In this document: piece after piece, positions 1 through 10,927 of the stretch | Layout of the letters: the number at the start of each line of letters is the position of its first letter | Position numbering within the stretch: position 1 is the first letter of the stretch | Assembly: GCA_020086605.1 (NCBI GenBank) | Contig: JACBWW010000012.1 | Coordinates: forward strand, 12,544,716 to 12,608,715 | Direction: 5' to 3' | DNA from: Lanius collurio | Taxonomy: Eukaryota > Chordata > Aves > Passeriformes > Laniidae | Length of the DNA: 64,000 nt | Notes under the pieces: model-generated | What the model was told of the DNA's origin: nothing | Database searches by the model: none | The model's input: the letters and a program-made list of their open reading frames with translations, nothing else | Program-made: the position numbers and the translations under genes

Positions 1-115
1 CCTGCTGCCGCCGCCGTGACCTCCAGCGGCAGGACGCGGGGCGCGGGCAGCTCTGGGGTGTCCAGGTGCCCGCGGGTGCCTGCTGTAGCCTCTCCGGCTG
101 TGTAACAAACGTAAA
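1..115 (+). promoter_or_regulatory. CMC1: CpG-rich 3' shore of the CMC1 promoter
   Basis: The first ~115 bases are far richer in G+C and CpG than anything else in the window (for example CCGCCGCCG and CGCGGGGCGCGGG). The composition drops to AT-rich intron within about 100 bases. CMC1 coding exon 2 lies downstream on this strand, and no first coding exon (a short ATG exon ending in phase 1) can be found in between. I infer that this is the downstream edge of the CMC1 CpG island, with exon 1 just before position 1. It could also be 5' UTR or first-exon sequence without the start codon; no ATG occurs in this block. Confidence 0.55.
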
Positions 116-700
116 GGCAAAGCACCTAGGTTATGTGGTCCTCGGCTTCGTGCTGCCGAGATCTCTTGTCCGAATGATTGTAGACATGTGTCCACAGGAG
201 CGAGTGTAAGCCCCTGGCCTTTATACCCATGTAATGTTGGCTCATGTGCCCAGAGTTCCCGAGGCAGGTGCCACACCTCGGCTTGGTGTGTTAAAAAGCC
301 ATTTCCCTGTCACAGCGAGCCCAGCGAGGTGTGGGCCTGCTTCAGCTAACGCAAGGTGTTGAGACTTCGGTAGGTGGTGGTGAACTGCAGTGGTCGTGGC
401 TGTGCATCTCGGTCCCTGCAGCCCGTGGCTGCTTCTCCAAAAGCCGAAGGATGCTGGCCAAGGCCAGGCTCTCAGTTTCTGATGGAAACTTGGCCTGGAC
501 CTGGCTCTCCAGGCCTTGCAAACAAGGCATTCATAGAGTAGTCAAGTTCTGGGATTGTATCCTCTAAGTGTTGATCTGTTACTCAATTAAGAAAATGTTA
601 TAAAACTTATAGCTGCATTTTAAATGGTGGATGTTCATCTACAGCGTAATTCTGCTTCCCAGTTGTCCTTTGGAAAAAGCCTAGTTATTACATCAGCCAA

Positions 701-845
701 TTCACAGATTCGCAGAATATTCTAAGTTGTAAGGTACCCACAGGGATCAGTGAGTTGACTCTTAAATAAATGGTCCATAATGGGATCAAGCCCACAACCG
801 TGGTTTTATTAGCAGCACGCTCTAATCAACTGAGCTAATCCCAGT
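701..845 (-). mobile_element. tRNA-Ile-headed SINE with CR1-like tail (TguSINE1-type)
   Basis: Read on the minus strand, the element opens with a tRNA-like head: TTAGCTCAGTTGATTAGAGC (A-box), then GCTAATAA around the anticodon position, and GTGGGCTTGATCCCA (B-box/T-arm, with GGTTCGA decayed to GGCTTGA). That arrangement is typical of tRNA-Ile. The remaining ~70 bases (about 701-770) are the CR1 3' tail: GATCCCTGTGGGTACC and AGAATATTCTG. A tRNA-Ile head on a CR1 tail is the structure of the passerine SINE family TguSINE1. The copy is decayed and is antisense to CMC1 in its intron 1. The family name is from memory; the two-part structure is directly visible. Confidence 0.8.
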
Positions 846-1631
846 GATTCAACCTGTTGCAATTTCAGTGCAGAACAAAAAGGATGGCACTGAAGTCATC
901 AGCATTCTGCTTCCCTATTTATGTATATAGTGACATTATCTGTCCCTCCAAGACAGATATAACCACATATGGTGGTTATATGTTAGCTGTGGTAGGACTG
1001 CTGAAGGTGTATTTTGGGTACCTGCTATGTGAGACCAATACTGAGATTCATCTGCTGAACAGTGGCATTGCTTACCGACACCTCTCTAAATCTGCTACCT
1101 TGTTATCCACTCTCTTTTGCTTCCCTCCCCCCTCCTCCCCATCAGTCTCTGGCTGTTACAGCTGTGTTGAAAACCTCAGAATGAACTAAAAGTGGAGATG
1201 TCTAAGTGAGGTAGCAGAGATACTGGAACAATAGCTGCAAGAGGTGTGAGCTGCCCTGTTTGTCTTAGTAAGGTGTTAACCCAGATACCCCAGTGTGGTA
1301 GGTTTTAATGTCATCATTTTTAACTGCTTCTTGGCTTATATATGAGAAAAAAAGGAGGAGGATCACAGTTCTGTAAATTATTACTGTGACTGATACTTCA
1401 TTTTATGGTCACAAAAGACACAAGTATTCTCATGGCTTTGACAGGCAGTAGGGAGTGACTATCAAAGAGTCCTCTGAAACTCAGATTGCAGAACCTGTGA
1501 ATTGTGTTGTGATTTGTATGCGAGGAGTTTTTTGATAGCTACAGTTTGGGAAGAAACTCTGGTTGTGTCATTAGGTGGTTATATCCAGTAAATAAATTGG
1601 TAGGTAAATATGTTCAAAAAATGTTATGTTC
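846..1631. other. CMC1 intron 1, no feature
   Basis: Between the SINE and the CR1 copy I see only ordinary intronic sequence; a 110-codon open frame here has no recognisable product. Confidence 0.6.
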
Positions 1632-2445
1632 ATAAAATCATAGATTATTCTGAGTTGCAATAGACCCAACAAGGATCATCAGGTCCAGTTCCTGGCCCTG
1701 CACAGGACTTCCCCAAGAATCACACCATGTGCCTGAGAGTGTTGTCCAAATGTTTCTTGGACTCTGTCAGGCTTGCTGTTATGAGAACTTCCCTGGGGAG
1801 CCTGTTCCAGTGCCCAGCCACCATCGGGGTGAAAAACCTTTTCATAATATCCGACTTAAAACCTCCCCTAACTCAGCTTAATGCCACTCCTTCAGTATGT
1901 CACCATAGAGAAGAGATCAGTGTTTTCTTCCCCTTGCAAGAAAGCTGTAGACTGCAATGAGGTCTCCGTTCAATCTCCAGGCTGAACAAACCAAGTGACC
2001 TCAGCTGCTCCTTGAGTGGCTCTAGGCCCTTCCTCTCCTCTAGACCCCTCACCAACTTTGTAGCCCTCCTTTTCATGCTCTCCAAAAATTGTATATCCTT
2101 CTTGTCTTGTGCTGCCCCAAACAGACAGGACTCAAGGTGAGGCCGCCCCAGTGCAGAGAAGAGTGGGACAATCCCCTCCAAGACACACTTGGCCCTCCTG
2201 GCTGCCAGGGCACTGCTGACTCACATTCAACTTGCTGTCGACCAGGACTTTCAGGTCCCTTTCCTCAGCCCTGCTCTCCGGATGCTTGTTCCCCAGTCTG
2301 TCTGTGCATCCAGAATTGCTCCATCCCAGGTGCTAAATTGTATTAAACTTCACATAGTTGGTGACTGTCCAGCCCTTAATTTGTCTAGGTCTTCCTGGAG
2401 GGTCTCTCTGCCTTTGAGGGAGTCAACAGCTCCTCCCAGTTAAGG
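1632..2445 (-). mobile_element. CR1 LINE, 5'-truncated, ~0.8 kb
   Basis: The plus strand starts with AAAATCATAGATTATTCTGAG and continues with phrases typical of reverse-complemented CR1 3' ends: GGGGAGCCTGTTCCAGTGCC, CTGAACAAACCAAGTGACCT, CCCCAGTCTGTCTGTGCATC. On the minus strand an internal frame at 1900-2181 retains [14 protein letters not shown] and [16 protein letters not shown], the C-terminal end of the CR1 ORF2 protein downstream of the reverse transcriptase. The copy lacks the endonuclease and catalytic RT region, so it is an old dead insertion. Confidence 0.95.
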
Positions 2446-5400
2446 AAAACATTACATTTTTTTGTTTTATCCTTCTCCAAAATGAATGTGCTTCAGCCCA
2501 GCACTGAATTTGATTTTTGTATGCACCACTTGCAAAGCTACGTAGGTTGCTGTTTTTAGTAGTAGAGGCCATGGGTTATGAGAAAGCTAATTTTCTTTTT
2601 AATGTGCACTTGGTTATAGCTGTCATTTTCTGGTGGTGATGTCTGGATCTCTAGATGGAGATTCACAGATGTGTAATGTGAAAAGTGGAGTCACTGACAA
2701 TAGCTTAGGTAGACAGTACGGGTTTTGGTACCTATTCTTGATGTAAGGCCTAAAAGCAGAGGGGCTGAAGACTGATCTAATATTTTTCCTAAGCTACTTA
2801 GTATGTCTATTTCTTCATGTAATTTGGAAGTCTAGGTTGTTAAATAAAACAGCAGTTTTATCAGTGGAAGGACAAAATTTGGCTTGCAGAATGAATGTGA
2901 CTTGTTTCAAAATGGCAAGGGCAGTAAGACTAGAGCTAGAAGAATACACTGAAAAGAATGAAATTATAGCTTCAAAAGATAGAATAAAATAGTGGGAGAT
3001 AACACAGTGTTGAATTTAAAGAGCAAAAATATAGAAATAAAAGGAAAAGTTGCTTTTCAGCTATTCTTTTTCAACTTTTAATTAAACTTCTTTTAGATAA
3101 GTTTTGTGATCAATAAGATAAGTTGCCAGAATAACATCTGCAAGCCTTGTGTTAATGTAACAGAAAGGCTTTTAGTCTTGTCACCTCATGCTCTGGAACT
3201 TAAGAAAACACAGATGTGTTCTGTTCATATTCCTAGTGTTAGTTTCAAGATCTTCATTCATTTGTATTGTATCTACTGATTGTTCACTAACTACATAGGT
3301 GCAGAAGTCAAAGGTTGGCATTGTGTTTTTCTTGTCTCTTAATCCTTACTTCCAGTTTTAGAAAATTTTTAAATAATGCAGTAGGAATGGTATTTGATCC
3401 TGTTATTCATAGGCCTTACTCTTAATTTGTGTGTGGTATTCTTTATTTGGAATGAAAGGTGCAAGTTTTATCTTGAAAAGAGTAGCTAAAGAGGTAAATA
3501 TTCAAGCTCTCAAGGAGTTTGGGCAGATTTTTTTCTCTAATGAAGCTTTTGTGATTTACACTGGTTTTCATTGCACCTTGTCACATACTACTTAAAATTA
3601 GTAAGGAGGACTGTGTAGTGCTGGAGGAGCTGATTAATTGTATAGGGCATGGGTGGCAAATCTTAGGTGGTTAACATCTCCTCTTGTTATGACTGAGGGA
3701 TTTGTTGGTTGTTAGATTTTCTTGCATCCCTTCTTCATCCAGATATTGGGTACTTTGCTTTTTCTGCCTTGGATTTACTCTTACTCTTGTCTTATTTCTG
3801 ATGCAAATTATTGCACAGTTTTTTATGTCACTGCATAGCTCTATTTTACATGATCTGTTTGCTTTATACAATTCAGATAGTTTGTGTTTTTTTTCAGGAC
3901 CTTTCTCTGTTTTTTACTCCAAGTGGGAGTAAGCAATAAATTCTTGGGATACCATTCACTGTTAGATAGAAAGGGTGTAGAAGAAGAAATAGGAGTTGTA
4001 CACTTGGGAGTAGTTTCAGACAAGAGATGTCAAACGTATGGGCTTGACTTTTTAAAAACCATGCAACCCTATCCTATGTGTAGGAATTGAATTGTGCCTG
4101 TGCTGTTAGTAAATTTTGGCATCTCAGAACAAAACCCAGTATGTGTATTTGGCTGCTGAAATCCTGCTGCATGGTGTTTTCTTTAAGTGACAGAAAGTTA
4201 TGTTGAGGATTTTGCATCAGTTACCAAGTGAAGCACTCAGAAGCTTTGTAGTGGTGGAATTAGGGCTGGATCTGCTAGTTTAATCCTTGGTCAGTCCATA
4301 GCCCTAAAATTCATTCTGTGTTTTTTTGCATTTTGCTGGAATTCTCATCTGTTGTCAGATGGGATTTGAGGTGGGCTGAGATGTTCCCTTTATTTGTAGC
4401 TTACAACCTAAGTTTGCCTAACTGGTAGGTCTGTCATAGTTGAACAATGGTACAGGCTACGTGTTAATGCAGCTGCATTATTTCCAGTAGTAAATATTAA
4501 GTCCTAATCTGTAATTAATTTTCAGGCCCTGTAACTGGATTTGCTGTGTGATCAGCAGTGTAAAAATCTCTCCTTGTGTCGGCTTGGCTTTACTTATAAC
4601 TCACTAGGTGTATGAGCATTTGCAATCTGCATGTAATTAACAAGAAAGTGTGCTTTGTCGGGTCTGCTTTTCCTTTTCTTTCTAGGTATTACAGACTTGC
4701 TGTAATACAGCCATTGTTCACTTTTAGCAAACAGCATTCTTGTAATCCAGTACTGCCATATTGCAGGAACATGAGCCCCAAAGCAAAATGTAAGATAACA
4801 AATTCAGCCAGTGAAAAAGGTGAAAATTGACTTTGAGGTGATGATAGAATGGTGAGAAGTTAAAGCTTTGGAAATTTTCTGTGATGTTGTCATCCCTGTT
4901 CTCCATCTTAATTTAAAATGATGTCAGTATTAGAAAGATCTCAAAATCTGGAACTTTTTAAATACAAAAAAATTATTCGTATACATTTAAAGAAAAAAAA
5001 AAAGGATACTGCGTGGAAAAACTGCATTGATAAGTTTCTTTTGCTTTTAAATCAGGGTTTCAAGGCATCATAGATCTAGTTTCACTTGGTTTATAACACT
5101 TCTTTCATTTCATATTGTCCTTCTCTACTTTAAAACCTTAGTAGAAAGTCACTACTTAAGACTCTAGTTTATATGCAAACACCAATGTGCAAATGAGATT
5201 ACCAAACTCAGTAGCATTTCACATATGTATAAAAGTGTTTGTTTGGTCCTGGTCCATCATCTGTCAGTTCACATTGGATGTTTTTGACTGATAAAATCCT
5301 TTACTTTTAACAGGATCCTGCAGGGGTTTTTAGGACCGAGGTTTACAAAGCAGGATGCTGAAATTATTCTGTTGCTTTGACCCCATGAATTCCTTGTTGG

Positions 5401-8140
5401 TAAAGGCACCGAAGCCCTCCCAAAGGCTACAAGATTGGATACTTAAAGTATTTTTTACCTTGATACATCAAATTACAATTGTAGGAAAAGACCCTAAGAT
5501 TTTAGAAAGATAAGTGTTTTTTTACTCCCGTGACTTTAATGGGTCTGTTTCTAAATGAACTTGTTCTGATGTGTGACTTAGTGTATTGAAACAGAGGTTT
5601 TGAGTAGCAGATAATATGTTCAATGATATGGACTTTTTGGATAAGTTTTTATGATGCACAAATGCATAAATAATTCATGTGAATTAACCTAAGAATGGTA
5701 ATTTTTTGTTTAATACAAGGGAATAAGCTAGGCAGAATAATGGAGATGAAAATTTTGACTTGAATGCATTCTTTTCTTGGAGGAGTACTAAGCTCTAATT
5801 ATATTTGCTTATTCAAAACACTATTTTAGGTGCACTAAAAAAGATTTGATATTTTTGTAAAAAAAAATATAATGTCTAGAATCAATAGGCTGATTGATGA
5901 AAGGAACATTTGCCAATAAGCAGGCAGTGGATGCTGTGCTGCTCCCTCTGTTATTAAGGAAAGTTTACTTTTCCAGTGTATTTTTATAACGAGCTCATAG
6001 ACAAGTGTTTTAAAGCAAAATTTTGTAATGAAATGAAGTATTTACCTCACAGAAACAATTTTTACCAAGTGATATGAAGAATAACTGAATCCTCTAAATT
6101 AATGCAATTTTGCAACTCAGTTATAAACTTGTTATTCATTCTCCAAACCATCTCAAGTGTTGTGTGTGCTATAGGTCTGCATATGGAAGAAATGACTGTA
6201 TGGCTGTTAAATTCAAGTTTTAGTGGACTCATCATAGATGAAAATAAGACCTTCCCTTACAGGAAAACAGCTTCTTTACAATGGAAATTTTCTTTAAATA
6301 TCATGTAGGTTAAAGAATGGTAATTCTGCCTGTATCTCCTTGGTTTTCTTCCCTTTTCACTTCAGTAGTGCTACTCTTTCTAGTGCTGAAGTTCTCATTG
6401 ATACCTTTTCAAGTTTTATTTCTTATCTTAGAAAAGAAAGGCATCTTAGAAATCTGTCTACTCACAACTGCTTACCTTTGATGGCAGCTGGTAGGAAAAA
6501 AATAGTTAGATGTATTAAAAAAGAAGGTCCCCTTTATGGCTCCACATTTCTCCACCAAGCTCCCAAAATAATGAAAGTGATTGTTTTAAAAATGTATGTG
6601 TTTTGGGGGGTATTGTATTTTAACTTGGATTCTTGAACCTTGATTGAACTTTGTAAGCATTTTTGCAAATAACATAACTGATGTTTAAAAGTTGATAGAA
6701 CTGGGATTTCAAGAAAAAAATGAGGTGTTAACCAGTTGCTAAAATGATATAAAGTTACCAAAACTGTCTCTATTCTTCATATATGCTGTGATTCTTAATG
6801 AAAAAGCAATAGTATTTGAAGTACTATTTTGAGCAATTTTTGAACGTGGATAAATAAAAATCTCAAGAAAATCCAAATTAAAGGTTGTGTAACTAGAAAT
6901 GCTTGTTTCAAAGGCTGTTACTGGAATTGTTTATCTCAGTTCTTCTTGGATGCAGGAAGTCTGAAGCTTCTTTAAGTATCTGAGTAGAGTAGATTTCAAC
7001 TTTTTTGAGTAATCTGTGTCTCTGCTACCTGAAATCAGGAAAGAGGTGAAAGCAGAACTGTAAATACCGGCAGGATGTAGTAAAGGGTGAGTGAGTCAGT
7101 TAGCTGTGTTGAATGAAATGGGGAGATGATATGACTTCTCTCAGGATAGTCTTCTAGAAAAGCTTTTGTCTTAGTATCTCCTCTTGTAATAATAGTCTTC
7201 TAATTAATATGAGAAGCTGCTACAGTCCCTTTTGTTATTAGGACTGTAAAGCATCTTTGTATTTCATTCTCCTCTTCCCCTGAAAGATTAAAGGTCTGCT
7301 GCCTGCAGCACAGGTCTACACTGTGCTTGTGTTGTTCTCCAGGCCATGCTGGGTCTTTCGGACAGGGCCTAGAAAGTTGGGAAAGTATTTGTCATCTGTT
7401 TTCCCAGCTTCCATACAGAGTGAAATAGATGTGTTCTAGTGATTGGGATGTTCTTGTTCCTATTGAGGTATATTAGTTTTTTAGTGTTTGGTAATTTTTA
7501 CAAAAATAATGAAAACTTAAACAGACCAGCTGTGGTCCTTGGCCTTCCATGGCAATAAAGAGCTTTTGCAGCTGAGGGTTTTGATCAACCACAGAAGGCT
7601 ATTATTACAACTGTAGTCTTGTGCCCTACATATTGTATGCAACAAGAGAACCACAAGCACTGAGATTTGCCAAAACCCACAGATTTTATTTGTTAAAACA
7701 TAAAGTCTTAAATGTTTCTTAGTGATTTGGTTAATAGGGGTATTTCCCAGTTTAGTAATCTCTCTCTTTAATTCTTTGCATTGGGCTGAGGTTTAATGGA
7801 AAACAATTTTTCTCTTACAAAGCTATTCCCTTTTCTCTAGTTTTCTCCCCTTTTGTCTTTTTTTTTTTTTTCTGCAGTCTTGTAACTTCTTTAACTGTTC
7901 TTTATCTTCTCTGTTCCTTGGGCCCAAGAGGAGCATTCTGGAATCCGCTGATCAGTCTTTAGGAAACATTCAGTAGTTTTGTCACACAGATTCCTTGCCT
8001 GTAGACTTACATTTTCAAGGAGCTAGTGACTAAGCTGTAACCTTTGGAAGCCTGCATTTGGTTTTAATTTTGGCTAACATCTATGCATTTTTTTACAAAA
8101 TACATAGTTTTTAGTAATAGTATTTAGTCTGTATTTTGTA
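2446..8140. other. CMC1 intron 1, no feature
   Basis: AT-rich intronic sequence with short homopolymer runs (for example poly(T) at about 7859-7873). No exon, repeat family or RNA gene is recognised. Confidence 0.6.
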
Positions 8141-8149
8141 NNNNNNNNN
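8141..8149. other. Assembly gap (9 N)
   Basis: Nine undetermined bases lie inside CMC1 intron 1. True gap size is unknown. The sequence just to the right contains an unusual palindrome and possibly repeat-derived DNA, which may explain the break. Confidence 0.99.
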
Positions 8150-8640
8150 TCGACAACAGGGGACTAAAAAGAAGGAGTTTGCCTGGAGCACAATTCTGTC
8201 ATGGTTCTGGTTGAGCTGGTGTTAACACCAGTAACACACTCCTTGCTATCAGTCTTACGCCCCTTTTCTTTTGAATAATCAAACAGAAAATTGAGTGTGT
8301 AAGCTAAGAGAAAAACTGAAAATCCTTTCTGACTGTTCTGGGCTATCAGGGAGGTCTTCTCTTTTGGGGTTTCCTTTTCTTTGCTTGCTTGCTTGGTTGC
8401 TTGTTTTTTTTCCAGATGGTCTTGGTGTCCTGTTTCCCTTCTAGCCTTTAGTTGCATTCCTACCCACCTCTCTTTGCCAGTAGAGGGGTAGCTGATCCTT
8501 GCACTGGAGCCCTGTGCTTTGTCATTGTGGAAACCGTGGATGCTTCCAGCCAGCTTTGCTGGTGGGGGATGCCCAGCTGCTCTTCCCGGGCCCTATAGAC
8601 TTCTCTCTGCTACATTTCCATGTATGCTGTGGTATAAAAG
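8150..8640. other. Unclassified, possibly repeat-derived block next to the gap
   Basis: This stretch contains CTGTCATGGTTCTGGTTGAG, a 16-bp perfect palindrome at 8216-8231, and a GC-richer part from 8440 to 8600. The opening resembles starts of avian LTRs, but no LTR boundary, primer-binding site or coding remnant can be shown. It is left unnamed. Confidence 0.3.
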
Positions 8641-8660
8641 TGGAATCCGTGCAGAGCTGC

Positions 8661-8713
8661 AGGTCAGACTTGGTGATCCTTGTGGGTCCCTTCCAACTCA
8701 GGATATTCTATGG
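8661..8713 (+). mobile_element. CR1 3'-end fragment
   Basis: GGTGATCCTTGTGGGTCCC TTCCAACTCAGGATATTCTATGG is almost the canonical CR1 3' terminus in forward orientation. Only about 50 bases are clearly recognisable. It is the only recognisable CR1 piece in the window on the plus strand. Confidence 0.85.
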
Positions 8714-10834
8714 TGCTAATTAGGGGATGTAGATAAGTAGATCTAATTACTCCAAAGTGTACATCAGCTGAGAAGCACTTTTTTACATGTATTTAAATCA
8801 GTTTTCTGTTTTGACCTGCTTACTCTCTGCCTGGTTAGGTGCATAATAATGATGGGATGGGGATGGGTGAGGGCAGTGGGGACCTGGTAAAACTTCCAGT
8901 TTGGTGACAGGTAGCAACCCACTTGCTTAACATTTGTACATCATTTGTACACCAAGCAGCAATATAGCCAAGTTACATTTAGAAAAAGAAGGCGTGGGGA
9001 GCAGAAGTTTAGGCTGTGGTATGAGCCACTGGTACTCATGACAGTTCAGTAATATAGTGAACTGGATCAGAGAATTTATCTAGCTGAAAAATTGCCTAAT
9101 TTATTTACCTTTAAACAAACTTAACTTCCCCTTTCATTCACTACTGGCTGCTGAGCCTGTTTGTGTGGGCAGAGGGAAAACAGCATCATAGGGATGGGGA
9201 GAGGGCAGGAAGGCTGCAGTGCCGGCTTGCGTTGACTGGAGTGAGGAGAGCTGAGTCTCGTAGCTCGGTGGTGCCAGTTCCTGCCATGTCATTCAGCTGA
9301 ACTGATTTCTCTTGTTTACAAAACATGCTGGGAAGTTTTCTGACAGCTTTGTGTTGTCTGTAGCCTATGTACGGTACCAAGTGTTTGGTACAATAATTGC
9401 ACCAATACTCTGCAGAAAGTTAAAATGAAGGATATTTGTAATGGTTGTATGTCATCAAAATCAGAGCATGGAAGCAAATCTAAGTCATGAGCTATTTGTT
9501 TTTAGTGTTTTGTTGTATGTGCAGAATAGACTTTTTCTGTGCTAGAAATGCAAAGAAAGCTATTTTGAGGAGAAATGTCTTTAATTCAGATTCTGTATAT
9601 TGCTCATTGTAACCCTCTGTTTTGTTGACAGATCCTACTGGTAATACACATATGCAATACTGTGTAATTTCATAATATAATCTCTTAGCATTAGCAAACT
9701 TTAGAAGATGATTTAAGAATGACTAATGTTAGTTTCAGTTGTATTTTTATGGAGAAGTAACCAAAAATGCTCTGAAAAATAGAATGTTTGAAAGCTGTAG
9801 GTAATTTAAAAGCTGCTTCTTTCCTTCATTTCAATACATTGCACTTTTACCTTTTCTTCATCTTCTTTTTTTTTAATAACCAATTTTAAAATGAAATGAT
9901 TGTCACCCAAAATAACTGATGGTATCTGACAGAGGAGTTTTCATAGTGTGAGCATCCCAACTGATGCTATTCTGAAATGTAATATCAGCATCAAAGGATG
10001 AAAAAAATAGTGTGTTTGAAGATGAAAGCCAGGTATTTGGTATAACTACGTTGGACTATACAATGTTCTGAGCAAATGTCCTTTAAAGGGTTTTAAACTC
10101 AGAGACCAAGTTAAAAAAACTGTTCTTGATAAATTCTCATCCCTTCATTTTGAGGAAAGTGGATTTGGAAAAGTAGTGGGTTTTTTTCTTGATGGTCTAT
10201 GTTGTTTATTCTGAATCACTAGCTGTACTCAAGTGAATTCTGGAGACAATCGAAAGCAAACTGCAACTGTACTTTTAAGTACAGAAATCAGGCAGCAGCA
10301 TTTCTTCTTTTTAAGTTGGATTTCTCAGTGAAATAGCTCCTAGATTCTCCATTGAGGACACTTAGTTTTCTTCTGAAAAACTGAAGTCTTCCACATAGCC
10401 ATACAAATTTTAGGTTGTGCTCTACTATGTGCTATGTTTTTCGGCTTTGTGTCAGTGAATAAAAGAGTACATACAGATCATGTTTGCATAAAAATACTAG
10501 TATCCTGAAATAAAAATATCTAACTGCTGTACTGTCTGCAGATGTTTTATTTAATAAAGCAGAAATTCAAATGTGCTGCCAGAATTTGCTCCTTTATTTT
10601 TGGTTCATTATTCACTTTAAACAGAGTAGAAATACTCAGGATAATGCTCATACTTATGTCTCAGCAAATTTTGGACTTTGCATCCTTTTGATTTATGTGG
10701 TTCTTCCATGGTACTTTCTGCTGCTGTTTGTGACAATTTTAGTGTACAATGCTGTGTTAGTTCTTTAAAGTGACTTTTTCTGATGGATAGATAGAAATTT
10801 TTTTTTCAAAATTGTCTTGTTTCCACTCTTGCAG
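8714..10834. other. CMC1 intron 1, 3' part
   Basis: Ordinary intron leading to the pyrimidine-rich acceptor of exon 2; nothing else is recognised. Confidence 0.6.
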
Positions 10835-10927
10835 AAAATTCTAAGCTGAGACATGTAGAAAAAGATGTTTTGATACCACAAATAATGAGGGATCGAGCCA
10901 AGGAGCTGTGTTCAGATAAGGTGCAAG
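10835..10927 (+). CDS. CMC1: CMC1 coding exon 2
   Basis: The exon is 93 nt, entered in phase 1 after the acceptor TTGCAG and left at AAG|GTAAGA with one base of the next codon. It encodes (E)NSKLRHVEKDVLIPQ followed by IMRDRAKELCSDKVQ. This is the N-terminal helix of CMC1 and the first cysteine of the first CX9C motif. Upstream is a good pyrimidine-rich acceptor tract. Confidence 0.96.

Noticed and set aside
133..160. CMC1 first coding exon in the GC-rich start of the window
   Set aside because: No ATG occurs in the CpG-rich block, and the first ATG after it does not open a CMC1-like sequence or end at a phase-1 donor; exon 1 is placed upstream of the window.
780..845. A functional tRNA-Ile gene on the minus strand
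   Set aside because: The B-box is altered, stems are mismatched and a CR1 tail follows, so it is a SINE head and not a tRNA gene.
1900..2181. 93-codon minus-strand frame
   Set aside because: It is the decayed C-terminus of CR1 ORF2, not a host gene; described under the CR1 copy.
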